Assembly: GCF_001075875.1 (NCBI RefSeq)
Contig: NZ_JUOS01000003.1
Location: forward strand, 1-37,829
DNA from: Streptococcus oralis
GTDB lineage: Bacteria > Bacillota > Bacilli > Lactobacillales > Streptococcaceae
DNA: 37,829 bases
Direction of reading: 5' to 3'
Positions 1 to 6,702 of this stretch are shown in pieces. Position 1 is the first letter of the stretch. Every line of letters starts with the position of its first letter. A model generated the notes under the pieces. The model saw only the letters and a list, made by a program, of their open reading frames with translations, did not search any database and had not been told where the DNA came from. The position numbers and the translations under genes were made by a program.

Positions 1-935
1 ACACCAGCACGCTTAGAGTATTTTAAAATCTGGTCTCTAATACTACGTTTACGATATGGAACTCCGTCGGGAGACAGAATGAATGGTATTTTATCGACTT
101 TTTCTTGTCTTTCTTTCCACTCCTTAAGCACTTTTAGAGTATTATCATCTAGTCCAATAGTACGCCGAGAGCTTTCAGTTTTTAGCTTATTACGGCGTTC
201 CCAGTTTTCACGATTTATATACTGTAAGTTGTGATTGATAGCTAGAGTTTTCTTTTCAAAGTCCACATCCTCCCAATAAAGAGCAGTCGCCTCATTTACA
301 CGCATTCCCGTAAAATAATATAGCCAAAAGAGCGTATAAATAAAATGCTCAAAATAACTCTCTTTATCAAGGGATTGTATTACTTTTTGAAATTCATCTT
401 TTGTCCAAAAATCTATATGTTTTTTTGTTATTGGAATAGGACTGATATTACTTGTAGGTATTTCATGGAAAATTAACCCATATTTTTTTGCGGTTTTCAA
501 AACTTGATTAAGCAATGTCATTTTGTTTCTTGCATATGAATTTGAATATTTTTCTAATAAACTATTCCTATAATTTATTACATCATAAGTTGTAATTTCT
601 CTAGGTTTTTTCTTACCAAAATATTGGATAAATTCATCAAATATAACTTGACGTCTTCGTTCGAGGTCTGGACTTGTAGTAGCATAATAATTTGGTATAA
701 ATACTTCGTCCATAAATTGTTTAAAAGTCCATTGAGTGTGCTTAATTCCACCTTTTTTATGCACTTTATTTAATGCCCTTGTTCGTGCTTCAAAGGCCTC
801 TTTTGCAGTTTCAAAACCGCGTCTGCGTTCTTGATATGGTTTACCAGTAGCTAGGTCAACTCCAGCTTTAAAATAATAAGTATATTTCCCAGTTTTATCG
901 TCTTTAGTTACACCAGTATATCTAGTTTTTGACAT
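1..935 (-). CDS. int: Tyrosine site-specific integrase, C-terminus outside the window
   Basis: The reading frame starts with ATG at 935 after a GGAGG-type ribosome site and runs off the left edge after about 311 codons. The N-terminal ~60 residues resemble the arm-binding domain of Tn916-type integrases. A SAM-like core-binding domain follows (about 65-170). The catalytic domain then begins, with the first catalytic arginine in TGMRVNEA near residue 210. The later catalytic His/Arg and Tyr residues lie beyond the edge and cannot be checked. It should catalyse integration and excision of the element together with the overlapping DUF3173 gene (14-base overlap). Its place at the far end of the element from rpmG matches the ICESt3 layout, where int is opposite the regulatory end. 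Family assignment is confident; integrity is not known. Confidence 0.9.
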   Translation of the reverse strand, partial: MSKTRYTGVTKDDKTGKYTYYFKAGVDLATGKPYQERRRGFETAKEAFEARTRALNKVHKKGGIKHTQWTFKQFMDEVFIPNYYATTSPDLERRRQVIFDEFIQYFGKKKPREITTYDVINYRNSLLEKYSNSYARNKMTLLNQVLKTAKKYGLIFHEIPTSNISPIPITKKHIDFWTKDEFQKVIQSLDKESYFEHFIYTLFWLYYFTGMRVNEATALYWEDVDFEKKTLAINHNLQYINRENWERRNKLKTESSRRTIGLDDNTLKVLKEWKERQEKVDKIPFILSPDGVPYRKRSIRDQILKYSKRAG

Positions 936-1125
936 TTAGTTCCTCCAATCCAAGAATTTCTGATACAACTGATACAGGAACAGTTCCGAGCCCTTTATTG
1001 TTATAGAAATCGAAACCACGCTCAACCATAATATGTTTTGCTTGTCGTAGAATATTATAAGCAGTCCATTTTGAGAACCCTAAGTCCATAATATCTTGTA
1101 CTGTCATAGTTAGTTTATCGTTCAT
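922..1125 (-). CDS. xis: DUF3173 excisionase-like protein
   Basis: This is a 67-residue protein with a helix-turn-helix-like N-terminal half (TVQDIMDLGFSKWTAYNILR) typical of the DUF3173 proteins found next to integrases of streptococcal integrative elements. It overlaps the integrase start by 14 bases and the relaxase stop by 4 bases, so the three genes are surely co-transcribed and translationally coupled. By family and position it is the likely recombination directionality factor (excisionase), bending DNA at the element ends. The direct evidence is only the small size, the HTH-like region and the position. Confidence 0.8.
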   Translation of the reverse strand: MNDKLTMTVQDIMDLGFSKWTAYNILRQAKHIMVERGFDFYNNKGLGTVPVSVVSEILGLEELNVKN

Positions 1126-2114
1126 AAATTATCTTCTCCTTTACTAGTAAGTTCAATGAATTCTCCTATTAATTGTTTTAATTCATTGTTTAATCGAGGT
1201 GTTTGTTTTTTTAGTGCATCTTGAAGCTCTAAAGAAAATGAGTTACTATCAAATGCTTTTAGGTGTTTTCTAAGCCTAGTTTTTTTGACTCTTATAGTGT
1301 TAGGTTTCAGATAGGGGAATAATTCGGGTAAAAGAGCTGGTGCATGGAGAAAGATATAAGCAAATGCTTTGCTATCATCTGGAACACTTGAAAGGCTAAA
1401 AAAACTAAAATTCTCTAATCGTTTAGAAATCTCTGAAATGGTTTCTGCATTTATAGCTTTTGTTCGAAGTTGAAACTCCAACCGCCACCAAAAAGGTTTA
1501 CTCTCGATATTTAATTTATCGGCTCTCTTATGACTTAGTACCTCTATGTTCTTATCGTATAAACGTACTTGAACATTACTACCACTAGCCCCCCAGTATT
1601 TACTTTCTATGTTTCCCCCTCTACCATAGAATATTTTATGACTAACTCCACCTTTGATATGTTGTAAAAAGACTATTTCTGGTCTGTTAAAGATATCAAA
1701 AGCAAGGTCTAAACGTGATAGTCTAACATCTAATCCATTTAATCGAGCGTAATTCATAATCTGCCTCCATACTTGAAGACCTCCAAATTCTTTAAGCGAG
1801 TTTGGGTTAAAGTCTAAACGTATGACTTGATAACCACCATAGGTTGATAATTGGAAGAAAATTAGATTAATACTATCCTCATTTATCATTTTATAAAGTG
1901 TAAAATAATCTTCTTTTAGATTTGCTTGAATGCTAAATTCTTGAATAATAGAATCGATAGAATTTCTTAATTCCCAAAATATACGTCTTAGAGAACAGTT
2001 GTCTCTATCAAGGATTACTGTTAGTCGGTCAATACTGATATAAATAGATTTTTCTAGTTCTGATAAATCTACTCGGCTTTGATATTCTCGTAGTGCTTGA
2101 AGGTTATTTTTCAT
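1122..2114 (-). CDS. mobT: MobT-family relaxase / replication initiation factor
   Basis: This 330-residue protein belongs to the Rep_trans/MobT family (like Tn916 Orf20 and ICEBs1 NicK), which nicks oriT and starts rolling-circle replication of the excised element. Visible family segments are RLDLAFDIFNRPE near residue 140, the YGRGGNIESKYWG block, and a following QVRLYDKNIE block, which carry the acidic and Tyr-containing active-site neighbourhood of this family. An upstream in-frame ATG at 2156 exists, but the ATG at 2114 has an AAAGGAGG ribosome site 8 bases before it, so I use 2114; the resulting length also fits the family. The stop overlaps the DUF3173 start. Its usual neighbour, the TcpA coupling gene, is separated from it here by a 2.9-kb cargo block. 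Confidence 0.87.
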   Translation of the reverse strand: MKNNLQALREYQSRVDLSELEKSIYISIDRLTVILDRDNCSLRRIFWELRNSIDSIIQEFSIQANLKEDYFTLYKMINEDSINLIFFQLSTYGGYQVIRLDFNPNSLKEFGGLQVWRQIMNYARLNGLDVRLSRLDLAFDIFNRPEIVFLQHIKGGVSHKIFYGRGGNIESKYWGASGSNVQVRLYDKNIEVLSHKRADKLNIESKPFWWRLEFQLRTKAINAETISEISKRLENFSFFSLSSVPDDSKAFAYIFLHAPALLPELFPYLKPNTIRVKKTRLRKHLKAFDSNSFSLELQDALKKQTPRLNNELKQLIGEFIELTSKGEDNL

Positions 2115-2188
2115 CTGTAACGCCTCCTTTCTATAATTGCTAAATGCGTAGGTCAATGTTACTATTGAGTTTTGCTGACGACACGTTA

Positions 2189-2321
2189 CTTAGGGCGTTG
2201 CCTTAAGTGTATCTGTTTGCTGGCTGTTAGAAACGCCAGCTTTTTCTTAGAGATTGAGAGAACTGCGTGCTTCGGGCGCATTGCCTTCGGCTTGCGCCCT
2301 TGCTCTTGTCTCACAATCTCT
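2189..2321. other. Structured non-coding block with nested hairpins upstream of mobT
   Basis: Three hairpin systems lie in a row. CTTAGGGC pairs with GCCTTAAG (2189-2207). GCTGGC pairs with GCCAGC and is followed by five T (2219-2245). An outer stem AGAGATTG/CAATCTCT (2249-2256 with 2314-2321) encloses a perfect GGGCGCA/TGCGCCC stem (2274-2280 with 2293-2299) with a small GCC/GGC hairpin at its tip. The inner part shares wording (cttcgggc, ttgcgccc, cccttgc.cttgtc) with the structure at 4971-5022 on the other side of the cargo. It could be part of an origin of transfer, a single-strand origin or a transcriptional attenuator. No protein-coding frame is supported here. Confidence 0.5.
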
Positions 2322-2438
2322 AAACTAGGCGAATGGTAGAAGTAAGTATTGCCAATTTCTCTGACATTTACTGTATAGAAGCCATAATATCCTTAGACTA
2401 GCCATATTTCGCTTCTTATGGACTTTTTATTACTATTT

Positions 2439-2447
2439 TGGTATAAT
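2439..2447 (+). promoter_or_regulatory. Extended -10 promoter
   Basis: TG-G-TATAAT (TG at 2439-2440, TATAAT 2442-2447) is a perfect extended -10. A 4/6 match to TTGACA (TGGACT, 2419-2424) lies 17 bases upstream. Transcription would start near 2454-2455 and meet a terminator within about 50 bases. Confidence 0.5.
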
Positions 2448-2468
2448 CAAATTGGTTTTAAACGAAAG

Positions 2469-2506
2469 CCTCAGAATGCTTTGCAGAGCTTTCTGGGGTG
2501 TTTTTT
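2469..2506 (+). terminator. Rho-independent terminator just after the 2442 promoter
   Basis: CCTCAGAA (2469-2476) pairs with TTCTGGGG (2491-2498, one G-U pair), with an inner TGC/GCA stem, followed by GTG and six T. Any transcript from the 2439-2447 promoter would stop here as a ~50-nt RNA unless the terminator is bypassed. Confidence 0.6.
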
Positions 2507-2550
2507 CATATTCATAAGCGGACTGGTATTACCTACAATGTATATCTTTT

Positions 2551-2599
2551 AGTTATATAACCAAAATGGTTATATAACTATGATACAACCATTTTGGTT
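2551..2599. promoter_or_regulatory. Operator pair for the cargo XRE repressor
   Basis: A perfect palindrome with 13-bp arms (AGTTATATAACCA, AAA centre, 2551-2579) is followed by a second, shorter one (AACCA TTT TGGTT, 2587-2599). They overlap a TATGAT -10 (2579-2584) and sit just before the XRE gene at 2633, as expected for autoregulation. The TATAACCA/TGGTTATA arms are the same as in the operator at 8292-8310. Confidence 0.65.
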
Positions 2600-2632
2600 A
2601 TAGGTCAATAGAAAAGCGAAAGGAATTTTAAA

Positions 2633-2926
2633 ATGTTGAAAGATAATATAAAAAAAGCCCGTCTTAAAGTGGGACTTACTCAATCAGAAGTTGCTGAAAA
2701 GTTAGGTGTAGCTCAAGCCCAATATGCTAGGTGGGAAAATGGAGGGAGAAATCCGAAAGATGAAACAGTAGAAAAATTAGCTGAAATCTTTGGTACGTCT
2801 TTTGAGATTTTAAAAGGACGTGATGACGGACTAGAAGAAATTGTTAGTTTATTGAGAGAATATGAATTGACAGAAGCAGATAAAAACAAAATTATTAAAA
2901 CTTTAAAGGATTTATTACATAAATAA
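2633..2926 (+). CDS. XRE-family transcriptional repressor (97 aa)
   Basis: This is a small repressor with a lambda-CI/Cro-type HTH at residues 6-60; the recognition helix region is around VAQAQYARWENGGRNPK. A short charged helical tail follows and there is no peptidase domain. An AAAGGA ribosome site precedes the ATG. Palindromic operators directly upstream overlap its own -10, so it probably represses itself and perhaps leftward transcription toward mobT. It is followed by a methyltransferase stub and lsa(C). The same operator arms at 8292-8310 suggest it and the 115-aa XRE protein recognise related DNA; their HTH domains are alike (LTQSEVAEKLGVAQAQYARWE versus LTQVDVAEKLGISQPAYASWE). Confidence 0.85.
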   Translation: MLKDNIKKARLKVGLTQSEVAEKLGVAQAQYARWENGGRNPKDETVEKLAEIFGTSFEILKGRDDGLEEIVSLLREYELTEADKNKIIKTLKDLLHK

Positions 2927-2958
2927 ATCAAAATAATGTGGTAGTTGGAGAGCACAAA

Positions 2959-3081
2959 GTGAATAATATCCGGGAGCAAAAAAAGCAAGCTAAAGGATTT
3001 ATTAAACGCTGGGAAAACCGTGGCAATGAAAGACAAGACAGTCAGTCATTTTGGCTTGATTTGCTCCAATCTGTTTATTGA
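2959..3081 (+). pseudogene. N-terminal stub of a class I SAM-dependent DNA methyltransferase
   Basis: A GTG start at 2959 with a GGAG ribosome site opens a 40-codon frame. Its residues (MNNIREQKKQAKGFIKRWEN, then RGNERQDSQSFWLDLLQSVY) match from memory the beginning of large DNA methyltransferase / type IIG-like enzymes of Firmicutes, normally many hundreds of residues long. It stops right after QSVY. Just after, in another frame, ELINEKIKAL and a stop might be the natural C-terminus, as left by an internal deletion. The enzyme is certainly not functional here. It points to a lost restriction-modification module between the XRE gene and lsa(C). Confidence 0.6.
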
Positions 3082-3145
3082 ATTGATAAATGAGAAGATT
3101 AAAGCGTTGTAGGAAAATAGATATTTTATGAGGAGGCGAGGCAAC

Positions 3146-3262
3146 TTGAAAGAATATATTGTAAGTTTGGAAAAAGAAATACTCAAATCTGAATTTGAGG
3201 GGGTGTTTTTATGTCAACAATTAAAATTGAAAACCTTACTTTCTCATATTATGGCTATGTAA
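3146..3262 (+). CDS. Possible leader ORF overlapping the start of lsa(C)
   Basis: A TTG codon at 3146 lies 9 bases after a strong AGGAGG site (3131-3136). The frame encodes MKEYIVSLEKEILKSEFEGV and continues for 38 codons to a stop at 3260-3262, overlapping the first 52 bases of lsa(C) in another frame. ABC-F resistance genes are often controlled by ribosome stalling on short upstream ORFs, so this could be a regulatory leader. It could equally be the remains of a gene broken during assembly of the cargo. No attenuator hairpin was found between it and lsa(C). Confidence 0.35.
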   Translation: MKEYIVSLEKEILKSEFEGVFLCQQLKLKTLLSHIMAM

Positions 3263-4689
3263 AACCTGTATTTGAAAATGTATCATTTTCATTTGATACG
3301 AACTGGAAAACAGGACTAATAGGAAGAAACGGAATTGGGAAATCAACACTATTTAAGCTGCTTCTAAACCAAGAAGTTTATAAGGGGAAAATCAGCAAAA
3401 GTGTTGACTTTATTAAATTCCCACCCAATTTAAGTGATACTTCAAAATTAGGGATTGAGTTATATAGAGAACTAATATCAGATGAGGAAGAATGGAAATT
3501 ATTTAGAGAACTTCATTTGCTAAAGGTAGATGAGAGTCTTATTTACAGAAAGTTTGAAACGCTTTCTAAAGGAGAACAAACAAAAATCCTTTTAGCTATT
3601 TTGTTTACAAGAGAAGATGGTTTTTTACTTATAGATGAACCAACAAACCATTTAGATATGGACGGAAGAAAAATTGTCAGTGAATATCTGAAAAATAAAA
3701 AAGGTTTTTTGCTTATATCACATGATAGAGATTTTTTAGATGATTGTATCAATCATATTATTTCTATTAACAGGAATTCTATTGATGTCCAATCAGGAAA
3801 TTTTACATCGTGGTATGAAAATAAATTGATGAAAGACCAATTTGAGATTAGTCAAAATGAGAAATTAAGAAAAGATATTAAACGATTAAAAGAAGCTGCA
3901 AGACAAAGTCAAATTTGGTCTGATAAAGTTGAAAATACTAAAAACGGCGTGAAAGTATCAGGTGTAAAACCAGACAAGGGGCATATAGGTCATCAGTCAG
4001 CTAAGATGATGAAAAAATCTAAGAATTTGGAGAATAGACAAAATAAGGCAATAGAAGAAAAACAGAATTTACTAAAAGATATTGAAACAAAGGAAAGTCT
4101 ATTATTGCATCCGTTACATCACCACAAAAATCCTCTAATATCAGTTTGCGATTTATCATCATATTATGGAAAAAAGCAGATATTAAGTAATATAAGTTTT
4201 GATATAAAGCAAGGTGATATAGTGGCTATATATGGGGGTAATGGTAGCGGAAAATCAACCTTGATTAAAATTTTATTAGGTCTAAATCACGAGTATTCAG
4301 GTGATGTAAAATTAGCAAGTAATTTAAAAATATCATATGTTCCTCAAGATACATCCAATTTAACAGGTAGCCTAAACGAGTATATTCATAAGCAAGGTGT
4401 TGATGAAACATTGTGCAAAACAATTCTTAGAAAATTAGATTTTGCAAGAGAATTATTTGAAATAGATATGAAGAACTATAGCGATGGACAAAAAAAGAAA
4501 GTTTTAATTGCTGTAAGTTTGTCAAAGCCAGCTCATATATTTATTTGGGACGAACCACTGAATTATTTAGATGTAATATCAAGAATACAGATTGAGGAAA
4601 TTATAAAAGAAGCAAATCCTACACTCATATTTGTGGAACACGATAAGAGGTTTGTAGAAGATATAGCGAATAAAATAATACGATTATAA
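3211..4689 (+). CDS. lsa(C): ABC-F ribosome protection protein Lsa(C)
   Basis: This is a 492-residue cytosolic ABC-F protein with two nucleotide-binding domains and no membrane segments. Domain 1 has Walker A GRNGIGKST (38-46), signature LSKGEQ (118-123) and LLIDEPTNHLD (139-149). A charged linker (about 205-300) is the antibiotic-resistance arm that reaches the ribosomal P/E site. Domain 2 has GGNGSGKST (342-350), the degenerate signature YSDGQKKK and IWDEPLNYLD. Sequence and length match, from memory, Lsa(C) of Streptococcus agalactiae, which gives cross-resistance to lincosamides, streptogramin A and pleuromutilins. It has a GAGGGGG ribosome site and lies alone in its frame, with both ATPase sites intact. 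It is cargo: it separates tcpA from mobT and runs opposite to them. Confidence 0.88.
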   Translation: MSTIKIENLTFSYYGYVKPVFENVSFSFDTNWKTGLIGRNGIGKSTLFKLLLNQEVYKGKISKSVDFIKFPPNLSDTSKLGIELYRELISDEEEWKLFRELHLLKVDESLIYRKFETLSKGEQTKILLAILFTREDGFLLIDEPTNHLDMDGRKIVSEYLKNKKGFLLISHDRDFLDDCINHIISINRNSIDVQSGNFTSWYENKLMKDQFEISQNEKLRKDIKRLKEAARQSQIWSDKVENTKNGVKVSGVKPDKGHIGHQSAKMMKKSKNLENRQNKAIEEKQNLLKDIETKESLLLHPLHHHKNPLISVCDLSSYYGKKQILSNISFDIKQGDIVAIYGGNGSGKSTLIKILLGLNHEYSGDVKLASNLKISYVPQDTSNLTGSLNEYIHKQGVDETLCKTILRKLDFARELFEIDMKNYSDGQKKKVLIAVSLSKPAHIFIWDEPLNYLDVISRIQIEEIIKEANPTLIFVEHDKRFVEDIANKIIRL

Positions 4690-4723
4690 ACTAAATAATA
4701 TCTTTTAGTTTGTCGAGGTAAAC

Positions 4724-4758
4724 CTTTTTAACAATAACCTTATGCTATTGTTAAAAAG
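4724..4758. repeat. Perfect inverted repeat after lsa(C)
   Basis: CTTTTTAACAATA (4724-4736) pairs perfectly with TATTGTTAAAAAG (4746-4758). No separate U-run follows, but the stem ends in A/T runs. It may slow or end lsa(C) transcription, or protect its 3' end. Confidence 0.5.
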
Positions 4759-4817
4759 ATTGAAACTCAGTAATAATGTATATTACTAAAAATCATATTA
4801 AAAATAATTCAAATTTA

Positions 4818-4836
4818 TTGGTAGCCTTTTGGTAGC
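4818..4836. repeat. TTGGTAGC direct repeats, 11-bp period
   Basis: TTGGTAGC occurs at 4818-4825 and again at 4829-4836. Paired short direct repeats of this kind are typical arm-type binding sites of tyrosine integrases near element ends; compare GGTAGTGA repeats at 14892-14916. They may mark a former end of an element that brought lsa(C). Confidence 0.35.
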
Positions 4837-4880
4837 TAAACAGACAAAAGTTAATATCTTCATAAAAAAAATACAGTTAG

Positions 4881-4909
4881 AGAATGTTGATTTATCAGCA
4901 TTCTTTTTT
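4881..4909 (+). terminator. Rho-independent terminator downstream of lsa(C)
   Basis: AGAATG-TGA pairs with TCA-CATTCT (4881-4903), followed by a T-rich run to 4909. It should end rightward transcription from lsa(C) before it runs into the convergent tcpA gene. Confidence 0.7.
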
Positions 4910-4929
4910 ATTTCAAATAGTTTCTCGGA

Positions 4930-5054
4930 ATTAGAAAACGGGGGTTGAAGTTTCATCATGGCCTAGAAACTTCGGGCTACGGTCTGCGCCTGACCTGCGG
5001 TCAGGCTTGCCCTTGCCCTTGTCCTAGCCCATGATGAACAATCGTCGCTTCAAC
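4930..5054. other. oriT: Candidate origin of transfer (oriT) with nested inverted repeats
   Basis: Three nested stems share one centre. They are GTTGAAG/CTTCAAC (4944-4950 with 5048-5054), CATCATGGCCTAG with CTAGCCCATGATG (4954-4966 with 5024-5036, one mismatch) and GCCTGACC/GGTCAGGC (4988-4995 with 4999-5006). A TTAGAAAACGGGGGTT stretch (4931-4946) resembles the G-run nick region of MobT origins. In Tn916-type elements oriT lies between the coupling and relaxase genes, as here on the tcpA side. The tcpA stop codon lies inside the structure. The structure is visible; the oriT role is inference. Confidence 0.45.
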
Positions 5055-6689
5055 TGCTTTTGGATAAGACCTGCGTCCTCCCTCTTCAAATTGAGCGAGG
5101 ATTTCAAGAAGAAGTTTTTCTTGAAAAGGATCCACTAGAATAGCGGACACAGTCCGTTCAAAAACGATCCCTTGTTCTGTCAAGAGATAGATAATCTTGC
5201 GTAAGGTTGGCATTTTAAGATTTTGTTCGTCCGCAAATTCTTTGAGCGTTCTCTTGTTTGGTTCGTTTTCTATAGTCTCCTCTTCCTCTATAGGGTCAAT
5301 TGTTTCAACTGGTGGCTTATATTCTTCAAATACTGAGAATTCTTCTCCTTCAAACTCCATGATCGGAATGTTAGAGTAGGCATCGTAGAAGGAAAAGCCT
5401 TGATCAAGCGGTACATAAGGAGAGAAAAACTCACCAGCAAGCTCGCCGTTGTTTGCGATATAGCCCCGTCCTTTGACTTTCACTCCGTTAATCTCATCTA
5501 GCTTTTTAAATTCTTTTGTTTTATTAGCATCTCCAAACATCATGTCATATCCTGTTGATTCTAAATGACCGACGGAGAGACGCTTCATAAAGTTATCCCG
5601 AAGAGCAGTTTTGATGAATTCTCCATCAGGCCGTTGCATAGCAAAGATGATAAAGACTCCAGCTTGACGGCCTTCTAGAACTAACTGGGAGAGGTATTCC
5701 ATTAGTTCTGACTGTTGGCTATAGTCACGATCGATCTTTGCCATAAGCGCTGCCCACTCGTCTACTAGAATGAATTTTGGTTTCATGTCATAATGAGTAA
5801 AGTTCTTTCCAGCTTGGAATTTTGGCGAAGTAGACATCCGTTCATAGCGTTTTTCCATGAACTCTACACTCTCTTTAAAACAGTTAATGATATCTTCCTT
5901 ACTAGTATATACCCGACCATGAAAGACTGGAATTTTCTTTAATCCAGCCAGGTCAGAATTCTTTGGATCACAGATATCGACAAAGCCGACTTTAGCTAGT
6001 GCATAGATTATGGTCATCAGAACAACGGTTTTTCCTCCACCAGTTCCACCACCGATGAGAAGATGAGGTTCTTCAATATAATCCCAAGATACATCTTTCA
6101 TGAGCTGGAGTTTTGATCCCTTGACTTTTACTTCATCGATGGTGATTCGACTATCAATCCGATTAATAGCAATTTCATACTTGATAAAGCGATTATCAAA
6201 GGTTTTATTACGAAAGTCCCCATTAAACATGACTTCAAGAGTAGCTCCAAGGTTGAGGAAGCGATCTTGAAATTTATTTCCTTCTAGAATGAAACTCACT
6301 TCAATCTTGTAGCGAGACTGTTTGATATACACTTGAGGTAAGGTGATTTTTTCAATGATCTTGTTTTCACGTCTAATCTTTTTAACGAGATAGAGGTTAT
6401 TCTCTAGCAAAAAACGAGAAAGAATTCGAAGGTTGTTTAGCTTTTGAAAAAAGAGCATTTTTCTGTAACAAACCCGATTAATAAACCAAGAGAGAAGCAA
6501 AGAAGAGAGAAGCCCAGCTCCTAGAAAATATCCTTGAGGTAAGGGATGGACTTTTAATTCTTCTAGATGTAAATAGCTGTAGTAACTAATAGCCAACAAA
6601 AAAGGAAACCACCAGATAAACCATGTGATTCCCTTTAGTTTACGATGAAAAACTCGAACTCTTTTTCCCCGATAGGTAAAGAGTTTCAT
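5001..6689 (-). CDS. tcpA: TcpA/FtsK-SpoIIIE-type conjugative coupling ATPase
   Basis: This 562-residue membrane-anchored DNA translocase should deliver the relaxase-bound strand to a mating pore. Two N-terminal transmembrane helices are visible (about 20-41 and 54-72). The ATPase domain carries Walker A GGGTGGGKT (213-221) and Walker B FILVDEW (306-312). A C-terminal winged-helix-like segment (around TLKEFADEQNLKMPTLRKI) probably binds DNA. It is the Tn916 Orf21 / ICEBs1 ConQ counterpart. It follows two small genes with short gaps, forming one leftward operon. The last residues (GLGQGQGQA) are translated from the candidate oriT hairpins, suggesting the original stop was altered or that the gene end and oriT overlap. 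No other transfer-pore gene is present, so it must work with a helper pore. Confidence 0.88.
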   Translation of the reverse strand: MKLFTYRGKRVRVFHRKLKGITWFIWWFPFLLAISYYSYLHLEELKVHPLPQGYFLGAGLLSSLLLSWFINRVCYRKMLFFQKLNNLRILSRFLLENNLYLVKKIRRENKIIEKITLPQVYIKQSRYKIEVSFILEGNKFQDRFLNLGATLEVMFNGDFRNKTFDNRFIKYEIAINRIDSRITIDEVKVKGSKLQLMKDVSWDYIEEPHLLIGGGTGGGKTVVLMTIIYALAKVGFVDICDPKNSDLAGLKKIPVFHGRVYTSKEDIINCFKESVEFMEKRYERMSTSPKFQAGKNFTHYDMKPKFILVDEWAALMAKIDRDYSQQSELMEYLSQLVLEGRQAGVFIIFAMQRPDGEFIKTALRDNFMKRLSVGHLESTGYDMMFGDANKTKEFKKLDEINGVKVKGRGYIANNGELAGEFFSPYVPLDQGFSFYDAYSNIPIMEFEGEEFSVFEEYKPPVETIDPIEEEETIENEPNKRTLKEFADEQNLKMPTLRKIIYLLTEQGIVFERTVSAILVDPFQEKLLLEILAQFEEGGRRSYPKAVEATIVHHGLGQGQGQA

Positions 6690-6702
6690 TCTACATCACC
6701 TC

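Noticed and set aside
2713-3036. 107-codon minus-strand frame opposite the XRE gene
   Set aside because: Shadow of the XRE gene and the methyltransferase stub, which have ribosome sites and family matches.
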